Shown in pieces: positions 16,626 through 25,764 of a DNA stretch of 64,000 nucleotides. A model generated the notes under the pieces. The model ran no database searches and was not told where the DNA came from. It was given only the letters and a program-made list of their open reading frames with translations. The position numbers and the translations under genes are program-made. Positions within the stretch are counted from its first letter, which is position 1. The number at the start of each line of letters is the position of its first letter. The stretch comes from Vibrio gigantis (GTDB lineage: Bacteria > Pseudomonadota > Gammaproteobacteria > Enterobacterales > Vibrionaceae): positions 1,488,001 to 1,552,000 of the forward strand of contig NZ_AP025493.1 in NCBI RefSeq assembly GCF_024347515.1. The letters run 5' to 3'.

Positions 16626-17571
16626 ATTAGAACAATTGAAAAAGTACACTACCGTTGTTGCGGATACCGGTGACATTGATGCGATTGCGGCTTTTCAACC
16701 TCAAGATGCCACCACTAACCCTTCTTTGGTGCTAAAAGCAGCTGAGATGCCTCAATACGATCACTTGATTGCTGATGCCGTGACGTGGGCAAAATCTAAA
16801 AGCGATGATAAGTCTCAGCAATTAATTGATGCTGGAGACAAGTTGGCCGTCAATATTGGCCTAGAGATTTTAAAAACGGTACCGGGACGCATCTCTACAG
16901 AAGTGGATGCTCGTATGTCATTTGACAAAGAAGCAAGCCTAGCAAAAGCACGCAAATTGATTGCGATGTATAACGAGGCCGGTATTAGTAACGAGCGCAT
17001 TTTAATCAAACTGGCTTCTACTTGGGAAGGCATTAAAGCTGCTGAAGTGTTAGAGAAAGAAGGCATCAACTGTAATTTGACCTTGTTGTTTAACTTCGCT
17101 CAAGCAAAAGCGTGTGCAGAAGCTGGTGCTTTCTTAATTTCTCCTTTTGTAGGGCGAATTCTTGATTGGTACAAAACCAATACAGAGAAAAAAGAGTACT
17201 TACCTCATGAAGACCCAGGTGTGGTTTCAGTATCAGATGTCTACAACTACTACAAAGATCACGGCTACGAGACAGTCGTCATGGGTGCCAGCTTCCGCAA
17301 CGCAGAAGAAGTTTTAGCGTTAGCAGGGTGTGACCGCCTGACGATTGGTCCAGCAATTTTAGACCAACTAGCCGCTCAAGAAGACGATGTGCAATGCCAG
17401 CTGTTTTCAGCGCGTGACGCGATTAAAACTGCACCAGCATCGATGACAGAAGCTGAATTCCGATGGGAAATGAATCAAGACTCTATGGCAACGGAAAAGT
17501 TGTCGGAAGGTATTCGCAATTTTGCCGTCGACCAAGGCAAATTGGAAACCATGATCGAAGCGCGTTTGTAG
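16618..17571 (+). CDS. tal: Transaldolase
   Basis: A TalB-type transaldolase of about 317 residues that moves a dihydroxyacetone unit between sedoheptulose-7-P and glyceraldehyde-3-P. The opening LKKYTTVVADTGDIDAIAAF and DATTNPSL motifs are canonical, and the Schiff-base lysine lies in ILIKLAST (about residue 132). The start at 16618 matches TalB alignment and has GAG nine bases upstream; an ATG at 16612 is also possible. Both overlap the end of the HAD gene. As this is in a substrate-specific operon, it is probably a second copy beside the housekeeping gene elsewhere. Confidence 0.93.
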   Translation: MNKLEQLKKYTTVVADTGDIDAIAAFQPQDATTNPSLVLKAAEMPQYDHLIADAVTWAKSKSDDKSQQLIDAGDKLAVNIGLEILKTVPGRISTEVDARMSFDKEASLAKARKLIAMYNEAGISNERILIKLASTWEGIKAAEVLEKEGINCNLTLLFNFAQAKACAEAGAFLISPFVGRILDWYKTNTEKKEYLPHEDPGVVSVSDVYNYYKDHGYETVVMGASFRNAEEVLALAGCDRLTIGPAILDQLAAQEDDVQCQLFSARDAIKTAPASMTEAEFRWEMNQDSMATEKLSEGIRNFAVDQGKLETMIEARL

Positions 17572-17578
17572 GAGAAGC

Positions 17579-19576
17579 ATGATGATTTCACGTTCAAGAC
17601 TTGCTGATGCGATTCGTGTATTAAGCATGGATGCTGTGCAGAAAGCAGGCTCAGGCCACCCTGGGGCTCCAATGGGAATGGCTGATATCGCTGAGGTGCT
17701 ATGGCGAGACTTTCTAAAACACAACCCAACCAATCCGAATTGGGCAGACCGAGACAGATTCATTCTGTCGAATGGTCATGGCTCGATGTTGATCTACAGC
17801 TTGCTGCATCTATCTGGGTACGAGCTGTCGATGGACGATATTAAATCTTTCCGCCAATTACACAGTAAAACGGCAGGTCACCCTGAATATGGTTACGCGC
17901 CGGGCATTGAGACAACAACTGGCCCACTAGGGCAAGGCATCACTAACGGCGTGGGCATGGCGTTGGCTGAGAAAGTCTTGGGCGAACAATTTAACCGAGA
18001 TGGTCATGACATCGTAGATCACCATACTTATGTGTTTATGGGCGATGGCTGCATGATGGAAGGGATTTCGCATGAAGCTTGTTCACTAGCGGGAACACTA
18101 GGGCTTGGAAAGTTAGTCGCATTCTGGGATGACAACGGCATTTCAATTGATGGCGATGTTGATGGTTGGTTCTCTGATGATACGCCAAAACGCTTTGAGG
18201 CTTATGGCTGGCATGTGATTGCCGATGTTGATGGTCACGATTCTGAAAGTATCCATAAAGCGATTGCTGAAGCGAAGTCGGTATCAGATAAACCTAGTTT
18301 GATTTGTTGCAAAACAATCATTGGTTTTGGTTCTCCAAATAAATCGGCAAGCCATGACTGCCACGGTGCTCCCCTAGGTGCCGAAGAAGTGGCACTTGTT
18401 CGCTCAAATTTGGGGTGGGAACACCCAGAGTTTGAAATGCCACAAGATATTTATAATGAGTGGGATAGAAAAGAACAAGGCAAAGCCGATGAGCTTGATT
18501 GGCAAGCTCGTTTTGATGCTTACCGACAAGCTTACCCTGAGCTAGCTGCTGAGTTTGCACGTCGTAGCCAAAGCTTGTTACCAGAAGGCTGGGAGCAGTA
18601 TACACAAGACTGGATTCAGACCTTACAAGCTAACCCGCAAACGATTGCAACCAGAAAAGCATCGCAAAATACCATTGAAGCGTTTGGTCCGTTACTTCCA
18701 GAGTTCTTGGGCGGTTCTGCCGATTTAACACCGTCGAACCTGACGAACTGGTCGGGTTCAAAATCGATCTCGGCTCAAGATGCTTCCGGTAATTACTTAA
18801 GTTACGGCGTACGTGAGTTTGCGATGTCGGCAATGATGAATGGTGTCGCACTTCATGGCGGTTTCATTCCTTATGGCGGCACTTTCTTGATGTTCATGGA
18901 ATACGCTCGAAACGCGCTGCGTATGGCAGCACTGATGAAGCAACGCAGTATTTTCGTTTATACCCATGACTCAATTGGTTTAGGCGAAGACGGCCCAACG
19001 CATCAGCCTGTGGAGCAGATCGCATCATTGCGCCTGACGCCAAACATGAGTACGTGGCGCCCTTGTGACCAAGTAGAAACGGCTGTGGCTTGGAAGTCAG
19101 CAATCGAACGCTTTGATGGTCCAACATCGTTGATTTTCTCTCGCCAAAACCTTGTGCAATTTGAACGTGATGAATCGATGTTAGCCAATGTAGCAAAAGG
19201 CGGATATATCCTTTCTGATTGTGAAGGTGAACTGGAGTTGATTTTGATTGCGACAGGATCTGAGGTGGCGCTAGCGATGGAGGCAAAAGCGCAATTAGCA
19301 GGCGTACGCTGTCGAGTGGTTTCGATGCCAGCAACTGATGTGTTTGATGCTCAATCAACTGAATATCAAGAGCAAGTGCTGCCTAGCCATGTCACTGCAC
19401 GTGTTGCGATAGAAGCTGGTATTCGTGACTACTGGTTCAAATATGTAGGGCTACAAGGTGACATCGTGGGTATGACGAGCTTTGGCGAGTCAGCGCCTGC
19501 AGAAGAGCTATTTGAAATGTTTGGGTTTACGGTTGAAAACATCGTAGAGAAATCTAAAGCGGTTCTGGAGAGATAG
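17579..19576 (+). CDS. tkt: Transketolase
   Basis: A full-length 665-residue thiamine diphosphate enzyme exchanging two-carbon units in the pentose phosphate pathway. Seen are the SGHPGAPMGMA opening, GPLGQGITNGVGMA, the ThDP-Mg motif GDGCMMEG through DDNGISIDG, and the pyrimidine-domain GLGEDGPTHQPVEQ. Nothing is missing. It starts 7 bp after transaldolase with a GGAG site and ends 1 bp before the ribose-5-P isomerase start, so tal-tkt-rpiA is tightly cotranscribed. Likely a pathway-dedicated paralogue. Confidence 0.96.
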   Translation: MMISRSRLADAIRVLSMDAVQKAGSGHPGAPMGMADIAEVLWRDFLKHNPTNPNWADRDRFILSNGHGSMLIYSLLHLSGYELSMDDIKSFRQLHSKTAGHPEYGYAPGIETTTGPLGQGITNGVGMALAEKVLGEQFNRDGHDIVDHHTYVFMGDGCMMEGISHEACSLAGTLGLGKLVAFWDDNGISIDGDVDGWFSDDTPKRFEAYGWHVIADVDGHDSESIHKAIAEAKSVSDKPSLICCKTIIGFGSPNKSASHDCHGAPLGAEEVALVRSNLGWEHPEFEMPQDIYNEWDRKEQGKADELDWQARFDAYRQAYPELAAEFARRSQSLLPEGWEQYTQDWIQTLQANPQTIATRKASQNTIEAFGPLLPEFLGGSADLTPSNLTNWSGSKSISAQDASGNYLSYGVREFAMSAMMNGVALHGGFIPYGGTFLMFMEYARNALRMAALMKQRSIFVYTHDSIGLGEDGPTHQPVEQIASLRLTPNMSTWRPCDQVETAVAWKSAIERFDGPTSLIFSRQNLVQFERDESMLANVAKGGYILSDCEGELELILIATGSEVALAMEAKAQLAGVRCRVVSMPATDVFDAQSTEYQEQVLPSHVTARVAIEAGIRDYWFKYVGLQGDIVGMTSFGESAPAEELFEMFGFTVENIVEKSKAVLER

Positions 19577-19577
19577 T

Positions 19578-20282
19578 ATGGCAATGGCAACGCGTTTTAT
19601 TGAAAACCTTAGCCAAGATTGCCTGCGTACTAAGGCTGCGAAAGTAGCCTTAGAGCATGTGATTGATACGCTAACGCCGTCAAGTGTCATTGGAATTGGT
19701 ACAGGTGCAACCGTCGAAGTATTTATTCAGTTATTGAAGCACAGTGGAGCGGAGTTTTCTCACTGTGTATCGAGCTCTGAACGTTCGAGTAAGGCGATTG
19801 CAGAGGTCGGCTTGAAAGAGTTGGCAATTGCAGAGTGCGACCGTGTCGATTTCTATATTGATGGCATTGATGAGGGGATGACCGACGGCATCACAGTGAA
19901 AGGTGGAGGAGCGGCGCTAGCGCGTGAAAAGGTGCTCGCGACATTAGCCATGAGTTTTATCACTATTGCCGATAGCGGTCGTTTAGTCACTCAACTTGGG
20001 CAATTTCCGTTACCAGTGGAGGTGTTACCAGCAGCACAGAAAGCGGTTTTCAACGCTTTGCGAAGTTTAGGCGGAGAACCTGTACTAAGAGAAGGCTGCT
20101 TGACCGACAACGGCAACATAATTCTCGATGTTTCTGGCCTAGATCTTACCGAGCCTAAAAGCCGAGAAAGAGAGTTGAATGCAATTGCTGGGGTGGTTGA
20201 AAACGGCATCTTTGCGCAGCGTTCAGCAGATTTCATGGCGTTCTCAAATAGCGAAGGAACGCACTGGTTATCGAGAAAATGA
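19578..20282 (+). CDS. rpiA: Ribose-5-phosphate isomerase A
   Basis: A 234-residue RpiA-type isomerase interconverting ribose-5-P and ribulose-5-P. Family motifs are GIGTGATVEVF, SSSERS, DFYIDGIDE, KGGGAALAREK and PLPVEVLP. The usual DGADE is DGIDE here, keeping the catalytic-region acids. It is immediately downstream of transketolase (1-bp gap), with GGAGAG inside the tkt end as ribosome site. Together with transaldolase and transketolase it gives the operon a private non-oxidative pentose phosphate branch. Confidence 0.93.
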   Translation: MAMATRFIENLSQDCLRTKAAKVALEHVIDTLTPSSVIGIGTGATVEVFIQLLKHSGAEFSHCVSSSERSSKAIAEVGLKELAIAECDRVDFYIDGIDEGMTDGITVKGGGAALAREKVLATLAMSFITIADSGRLVTQLGQFPLPVEVLPAAQKAVFNALRSLGGEPVLREGCLTDNGNIILDVSGLDLTEPKSRERELNAIAGVVENGIFAQRSADFMAFSNSEGTHWLSRK

Positions 20283-20340
20283 GACCTCGCTAACAAGTCT
20301 ATTTATAACTTACTCAGTAACAGATAATTAGGGACTAAAC

Positions 20341-21771
20341 ATGACGGAAAGCAATTTTTTACCCCGATCTCTGGGCTATCTTGACCTACATCACCAAGCG
20401 TTCTTGGATGATTTGTCGGGGTTAATTGCTATTCCGTCTGTGCGAGACTTGACCACAAGTGAAGAGAGCGCACCATTTGGTCGTTCAATTAGACAGGCGT
20501 TCGACTACTTAATTGAATTCGCACAGCGTGAAGGTTTTGAAGTAAGAGATCACCAGGGTTATGCGCTGGACATTTGCTTTGGTCAAGGCGAGCAAGAAAT
20601 AGCTATTTTGCACCATGTTGATGTTGTTGAAGCTGGTGATTTGAATGAATGGAACACACCGCCATTTGAAATGCATAAACAAGGTGATGAATTATACGGT
20701 CGAGGCGTTACAGACAACAAAGGCCCTTTGATGGCAAGTCTGTACATCCTCAAGATGTTTAAAGCACTGGATATGAAGCTCGATAAAACGATTCGAGTCA
20801 TTATCGGTGGTGCAGAAGAGACAACTTGGGAATGTGTAGAACATTATTTTAAGCACAATCCTCAGCCAGAATATGGCTTTTCTCCTGATGGCGACTTCCC
20901 AATCGTCAATGGAGAAAAAGGAATCCTATATGCGTCATTTCAACGAGAACTCCCAACTCTCAATGACGTAGGAAGTTGCCAGATAGTCAGTATTGAAAGT
21001 GAACGTGACAGAACATCCACCTGCTATCAATTAACTGTGTACCTAACTGGCGAAAAAGCGGCTGAAGTTGCGGCGAGGTTTGCCACTTTTGCCAAAGTAA
21101 CGCTCGTGGAAAATAAAGCGGGCATTGATAACTCACAGAAGGAGCTGTATTGCGTTGAACTATCAACGCCGTGGGAGAAGTCCCGCAACCCGCATAAAGT
21201 TGACAACTGTATGGAACAGCTTGTTATCCAAATGCGAAATGTTGAAGGTTTAGATGCTCATTCTCAAAGCTTGATTGAACTATTGGATGGATGCTTTGCG
21301 CAAGCAAGCGATGCTTCCAAATTAGGACTTGCGTATCAAGATGCTGAAATGGGAGCAACAACTTGTTGTGTTTCGTCTATTAACCTCGATCAACATAGTT
21401 ACAACTTGGATTTTGATTTTCGGTTTCCTAAAGGCCTGACTATCGATCAAACTCGTACCCAACTCCAATACTTGTCCCAACAATATGGAGTGAGAATGAT
21501 TGAACAGCAGTACTTACCTCTATCTTACCTCTCACCCGAAAGTGATCTTATCCAAGCGATGGGAAAAGCTTATTCCGAAGTTACAAGAACGGACGCTCAA
21601 TGCTTTAGCAAAGGCGCGGCTTCGTATGCGCGTGCGTTAAACAATGGTGTTGCATTCGGACCTACTTTTCCTGGTGATGTGACTTGTGTTCATGAGCCCA
21701 ACGAAAGGCTCAGCCTCAAGTCATTAAAAAGAGCAATAACAATATACGTGAAAGTTCTCATATCACTTTAG
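20341..21771 (+). CDS. M20 family (Sapep-type) metallodipeptidase
   Basis: A 476-residue M20 peptidase with metal-binding HHVDVVEAGD (His near residue 90), GRGVTDNKGP (bridging Asp near 121), the general-base pair in GGAEETTW (about residues 157-164) and a late conserved histidine near VTCVHEPNE. This is the arrangement of Sapep/PepV Mn2+- or Zn2+-dependent dipeptidases, which can also act as deacylases. Its place between rpiA and a PTS permease gene is unexpected; it may release an amino or acyl group from an imported sugar conjugate. AGGGAC ribosome site; 58-bp gap from rpiA and 9 bp to the PTS gene. Confidence 0.85.
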   Translation: MTESNFLPRSLGYLDLHHQAFLDDLSGLIAIPSVRDLTTSEESAPFGRSIRQAFDYLIEFAQREGFEVRDHQGYALDICFGQGEQEIAILHHVDVVEAGDLNEWNTPPFEMHKQGDELYGRGVTDNKGPLMASLYILKMFKALDMKLDKTIRVIIGGAEETTWECVEHYFKHNPQPEYGFSPDGDFPIVNGEKGILYASFQRELPTLNDVGSCQIVSIESERDRTSTCYQLTVYLTGEKAAEVAARFATFAKVTLVENKAGIDNSQKELYCVELSTPWEKSRNPHKVDNCMEQLVIQMRNVEGLDAHSQSLIELLDGCFAQASDASKLGLAYQDAEMGATTCCVSSINLDQHSYNLDFDFRFPKGLTIDQTRTQLQYLSQQYGVRMIEQQYLPLSYLSPESDLIQAMGKAYSEVTRTDAQCFSKGAASYARALNNGVAFGPTFPGDVTCVHEPNERLSLKSLKRAITIYVKVLISL

Positions 21772-21780
21772 GAGTAAATT

Positions 21781-23364
21781 ATGAGAGATAAGGTTCAAGC
21801 ACTTGCTGGAGGTATGATGGTATCTATCATCGTACTGGTCATCGCAGGTATATTTATTGGTATAGGTGCGGGCGTTGTAAACCAAATGTCTGCAACTGAC
21901 TCTGTTATTTGGGCATTTTTCAAACTGATGTTAGATCTAGGTTTGATGGTGATGCGCAACCTACCTCCATTCTTTGCGATTGGTTTGGCTTTTGCACTCG
22001 CTAAATCTGAGAAAGGATGGGCAGCCTTTACCGGTTTTACCATGTTCATGTGTTTCAATGTCGCTATCGGTTCGATTGCTGCATTTCACGGTTGGACTGC
22101 TGAAACTACCAGTGTTGCATCTTTGATGAATGATGCTGGTTACGACAAAGTCGCTGCACAAAACTTCAACTCTCTATGGGGAGAATCTTTAGGTATTTTC
22201 GCTTACAACATGGGTATCTTCAGCGGTATTCTTGTGGGCTGTATTACGGCTTGGATCCACAACCGTTTTTACAAATTTGAAATGCCTACGTTACTTAGCT
22301 TTTTCTCTGGCCCTCGCGCGGTAGTGATTTTTGCTTACTTCGCTATCATGCCAATTGCCCTTTTCGTTTACTATGCTTGGCCACCAATTGCAGGTGCTTT
22401 GCAGTCGCTAACAACGCTTATTACCAGCTCTGGTATCTTTGGTTCGTTCCTTTTCGGTGTGTTTGACAAAGGCCTATTACCGTTTGGTTTGCACCATTTG
22501 ATCGCATTCCCTATCGAGTACACTCGAGTCGGTGGTGTTATGGAGATTGATGGTGTGGTTTATGAAGGCGTTCGTAATATTATGAACGGCCAAATGAGCT
22601 CACCAGAGGCAACGGGCTACATTACCCATAACTTCACTAGCGGACGAATTCCAATTCAAATTGGCGGTTTAACTGGCGCAGCTTATGCGATGTATGTGAC
22701 GGCGAAAACACAAAATCGCAAGAAGGTTGCAGCTATCATGGTACCAGCCGTGTTCACAGCGGCAGTGATCGGTATCACTGAGCCTCTGGAGTACACCTTC
22801 TTATTTGTCCAGCCTTTCTTATTCTTTGCTGTTCACGTGCCTCTAAATGGATTGGCTTATGTGATCACTGAAATGATGGGTGTATCCATTCATGGTAACC
22901 AGCTGTTGTTCATGGTGCCTAACTTGCTTCAACCTGAAAAAGTGCATGCATGGGCTCTGTTATGGATAGTCCCTCTGTACTTCGTCATTTACTTCTACAC
23001 CTTCAAGTTCTTTATCTTGAAGTTTGACTCGAAAACACCGGGCCGTGAGGAAGATGATGGCGATATAGCGCTGTATTCCAAAGAAGACTTTAAAAAGAAA
23101 AAAGAGCAAACCTCAAAAGGCCTACCAGCAGAAATTATTGAAGCGCTAGGTGGTGCCGACAATATTGAAAACGTAGCTAACTGTGCCACTCGACTGCGTG
23201 TCTCATTGCATGATGAATCCTTAGCAGCAAGCGATAAAGTTTGGAAACAAGAACTTAACGCTATCGGAGTAGTAAGGATGAATAAAGGCATTCAGGTGAT
23301 ATACGGTGCTAATGTCATAACGATAGCCTCTGGTATTAAAGAAGCCTTAGGTGTCGATTCCTAG
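21781..23364 (+). CDS. PTS EIIBC permease of the glucose/maltose superfamily
   Basis: A 527-residue fusion of an EIIC membrane domain (residues 1 to about 420; about ten hydrophobic segments, with the GITEPLEYTFLFVQP and LPFGLHHLIAFP signatures) and a cytoplasmic EIIB domain (about 450-527). The phospho-accepting Cys468 lies in NVANCATRLRV, the classical glucose-family EIIB motif. There is no EIIA domain or gene here, so a shared EIIA-Glc (Crr) encoded elsewhere probably donates phosphate. It imports and phosphorylates the locus substrate; which sugar is not readable. AGGAG site precedes the ATG. Confidence 0.93.
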   Translation: MRDKVQALAGGMMVSIIVLVIAGIFIGIGAGVVNQMSATDSVIWAFFKLMLDLGLMVMRNLPPFFAIGLAFALAKSEKGWAAFTGFTMFMCFNVAIGSIAAFHGWTAETTSVASLMNDAGYDKVAAQNFNSLWGESLGIFAYNMGIFSGILVGCITAWIHNRFYKFEMPTLLSFFSGPRAVVIFAYFAIMPIALFVYYAWPPIAGALQSLTTLITSSGIFGSFLFGVFDKGLLPFGLHHLIAFPIEYTRVGGVMEIDGVVYEGVRNIMNGQMSSPEATGYITHNFTSGRIPIQIGGLTGAAYAMYVTAKTQNRKKVAAIMVPAVFTAAVIGITEPLEYTFLFVQPFLFFAVHVPLNGLAYVITEMMGVSIHGNQLLFMVPNLLQPEKVHAWALLWIVPLYFVIYFYTFKFFILKFDSKTPGREEDDGDIALYSKEDFKKKKEQTSKGLPAEIIEALGGADNIENVANCATRLRVSLHDESLAASDKVWKQELNAIGVVRMNKGIQVIYGANVITIASGIKEALGVDS

Positions 23365-23430
23365 CAACGTATTCCCTTATGTAACCCTACAGTTACAAGC
23401 TTAATAGAATCCCAATAACTCATGATTCCT

Positions 23431-23451
23431 CCTGTGACCTCGCGTCACAGG
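23431..23451. repeat. Hairpin between PTS gene and outer-membrane channel gene
   Basis: CCTGTGAC (23431-23438) and GTCACAGG (23444-23451) pair perfectly around CTCGC. No T run follows. It may protect the upstream mRNA end or attenuate readthrough into the channel gene. It resembles a CRP site but the spacer between TGTGA and TCACA is 7, not 6. Confidence 0.5.
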
Positions 23452-23473
23452 AAGGGATTCGTGTACCTGAAAT

Positions 23474-24907
23474 ATGGATATTATAAAAATGAAAACAATG
23501 ACAAAACATGCAGTTACCTTACTTGCCCTATGCGTTTCCGGCGTTCTACATGCAAGTGAGAATACAGTGGCGGATTGGCCAGAAAGAAGCCCTATGGTGT
23601 TCTGGGGAGACAGAGCCAATGAAGATTGGAGCTATGTCGACGATTTGAAAGAGAGCCAAAAAAGCTTCTCTGAGAAACTAAAACGTTTGGACATCGATGA
23701 AAGCGGTGACTGGAAAGTTTCTTTTAGCGGTAATGTAAAAGCGGCTCTCGATAACCGTTGGAACCATATGTACGACGGCGAAAATCGCAAAAAGAATGAG
23801 CTTCGGACTCGTATGCAGTTCGCGACAGATGTGACGTATCAAGATTGGATGCGCCTATTCGGTGAGATTCGTACCAACTACACTAACCTAGATAATCCTG
23901 GCCCGGTGGATGATGCAGGTACGGATTTCCATCAATTGTTCGCAGAATTCAAGCTCCTTGACGATGGCCAGCAATATTTAAGTACACGACTTGGGCGTCA
24001 AGAAATTTACTTGAATGAATGGCAAATGATGAACCGTGAGCCAACACCGGTACAGTCTAGTTGGAATGCGGCAAGTGCGAAGTACAGCGTTTCTGGTATT
24101 AATTTTGATGTGTATTATGGTGAAGAAGTCTTCCCGCTATATAGTGATGGTAGCTTTAGTGGCAACTGGGATGACAAAACTAACGGTAAGAAATCAACAG
24201 GCCTGTTCGCTAATTGGCAAACCGATTTCGGTACGATGCAAGCTTATGTAATGAGTAATCAGCTAACAAACGAAAGCTTTGTTAATGCTCCTGATGGTGA
24301 TGTTGATATTCAAGTTCTGGGTATACATGCGCATGATTTCGTGAGTGAAGGCTTTGGTTACATGCTTGATGGTGTGTACCAATTTGGTGACCATGCAGGT
24401 AAAGACATTTCTGCGTATATGGCATATGCAGACTTGAACTACAACTGGAAAGCCGATTGGAACTACCGTTTAGGTTTGAACCTACACTATGCCTCAGGTT
24501 CGGATAAAGACAGCGATAAGGTTAATACCTTTAACCCGCTATGGACTGGTGACCCATTAGGTTTCGCGCATGATGGGGCATATGGTAATGCCATGCAGGT
24601 TGGTTCGTACACTGTCATTGAATATCAGCCGAAGCAGTCAATCATTGCAGGTTTCATGTCGACATGGCGAGCAAACACCGATGATGCGATTTATACGTTA
24701 AATCAAGATGTCTTGTTTGGTGCAGAATCGGATGAAAAATACGCTTATAGCCAATTTTATTTGCAGTTCCATAACTACATCACAGGTAACTTAAAGTCTG
24801 AGGTTAATATGTACTACGCCCTAGACAGTGACTATACCCGTGATGTCGTAGGTAGCTCGAGTGATGATATTTCACGAGTTGAAATTGCGCTAATTTACAA
24901 CTTCTAA
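23474..24907 (+). CDS. Outer-membrane channel of the alginate-export/porin type
   Basis: A 477-residue beta-barrel protein with a signal peptide (hydrophobic TLLALCVSGV, cleavage after LHA), alternating hydrophobic strands and a terminal phenylalanine (LIYNF), the outer-membrane assembly signal. The segment TFNPLWTGDPLGFAHDG near residue 355 matches the alginate-export (AlgE-like) family pattern. It most likely carries the locus substrate across the outer membrane inward. An internal ATG at 23489 (MKTMTKHAV) gives a more usual signal peptide; neither start has a strong ribosome site. Last gene of the locus, followed by a terminator. Confidence 0.78.
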   Translation: MDIIKMKTMTKHAVTLLALCVSGVLHASENTVADWPERSPMVFWGDRANEDWSYVDDLKESQKSFSEKLKRLDIDESGDWKVSFSGNVKAALDNRWNHMYDGENRKKNELRTRMQFATDVTYQDWMRLFGEIRTNYTNLDNPGPVDDAGTDFHQLFAEFKLLDDGQQYLSTRLGRQEIYLNEWQMMNREPTPVQSSWNAASAKYSVSGINFDVYYGEEVFPLYSDGSFSGNWDDKTNGKKSTGLFANWQTDFGTMQAYVMSNQLTNESFVNAPDGDVDIQVLGIHAHDFVSEGFGYMLDGVYQFGDHAGKDISAYMAYADLNYNWKADWNYRLGLNLHYASGSDKDSDKVNTFNPLWTGDPLGFAHDGAYGNAMQVGSYTVIEYQPKQSIIAGFMSTWRANTDDAIYTLNQDVLFGAESDEKYAYSQFYLQFHNYITGNLKSEVNMYYALDSDYTRDVVGSSSDDISRVEIALIYNF

Positions 24908-24944
24908 TCCGGTAGTCTCTACTACAAAAATAGTGATGTATTTT

Positions 24945-24973
24945 AGCCCAGCCTGTCGGTTGGGCTGATTTTT
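24945..24973 (+). terminator. Terminator closing the sugar locus
   Basis: AGCCCA (24945-24950) pairs with TGGGCT (24961-24966), with extra CC/GG pairing inside, then GATTTTTATT. Confidence 0.75.
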
Positions 24974-25120
24974 ATTCAGCAATCTGAAAGTTTTTCTTCA
25001 AAAACTCGGTCGTTAAATGATGAGGTGATGCTTTTACCCTTTAGCGAAAACTTTGAGCTATCACTAGGTGAAGTTGCTTAGAAACACTAAGCTCTACTTA
25101 TCATGGAAGGAGAAATGGTT

Positions 25121-25237
25121 ATGAAATGGCTTATGTTGTCATTAGCACTTTTATTTGTTGCAGGATGCCAGTCTACGGCATCAACATCGCCAAGCGAAGA
25201 GACGAACCGAATTCATTCTGGTGGCTGCAGCAGCTAA
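25121..25237 (+). CDS. 38-residue small lipoprotein
   Basis: A short ORF with an ideal ribosome site (GGAG, eight bases before ATG 25121) encodes a hydrophobic signal segment (MKWLMLSLALLFVAGC) ending in a lipobox with Cys16, then a short Ser/Thr-rich mature part ending GGCSS. A terminator follows closely. The mature peptide is only 23 residues and has a second cysteine near its end. It looks like one of the tiny envelope lipoproteins; function unknown. Confidence 0.72.
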   Translation: MKWLMLSLALLFVAGCQSTASTSPSEETNRIHSGGCSS

Positions 25238-25261
25238 TCTGTTCGGCTCCTTATCTCTGCT

Positions 25262-25296
25262 AAAAGCCCTATGTTGTTTATGGGGCTTTTGTTTTT
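25262..25296 (+). terminator. Terminator after the small lipoprotein gene
   Basis: AAAAGCCC (25262-25269) pairs with GGGCTTTT (25283-25290), followed by GTTTTTG. It supports a real short transcript for the 38-residue ORF. Confidence 0.8.
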
Positions 25297-25474
25297 GTTA
25301 CTGAACATGTTAATTCAAAGTGTTATCACGATATTGAACTGGGTGTGTATTGTTGGTCAAAGTATGCACTATGTTGTGTGGTAGATCTCATTTGTTCGTG
25401 CGAGCACTTGCTAAGGTTAATAGTGAATGTGTTTAAGACTAACCCAATCACTTTACTCAACTTAAGAGGTTTCT

Positions 25475-25711
25475 ATGCTAGGTGAAAATCACTCTCTTGT
25501 TCACGAATTTCCTGAAATGAAAGACAAAATTGCTGAGCTTGCTAAAACTGATGATGGCTTTGCAGAAGATATGAAGACATACGACAACCTTGATAAAGAG
25601 ATTCGTAAACTAGAGCTGAAAGATTCACCCATTGATGATGGCTCGATGCACCAACTGAAACATGATCGTTCTGTACTTAAAGACGCACTGCACGCTCGCT
25701 TAATGGCTTAG
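25475..25711 (+). CDS. YdcH/DUF465 family small protein
   Basis: A 78-residue, charged, mostly helical protein. The opening HSLVHEFPEMKDKIAELAKTD, the middle YDNLDKEIRKLE and the final HDRSVLKDALHARL are the DUF465/YdcH pattern, predicted to form a coiled-coil hairpin. Family function is unknown. It has an AAGAGG ribosome site, stands alone and is followed by a terminator. Confidence 0.9.
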   Translation: MLGENHSLVHEFPEMKDKIAELAKTDDGFAEDMKTYDNLDKEIRKLELKDSPIDDGSMHQLKHDRSVLKDALHARLMA

Positions 25712-25764
25712 TCAGTTGGCAATTTGGCTGATTAGCTAAATGGCGAATAGCAGATTTAGATACT

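Noticed and set aside
23433..23449. CRP binding site in the PTS-channel spacer
   Set aside because: TGTGA and TCACA are 7 bp apart instead of 6, and the element is better explained as an RNA hairpin. It is not a canonical CRP site.
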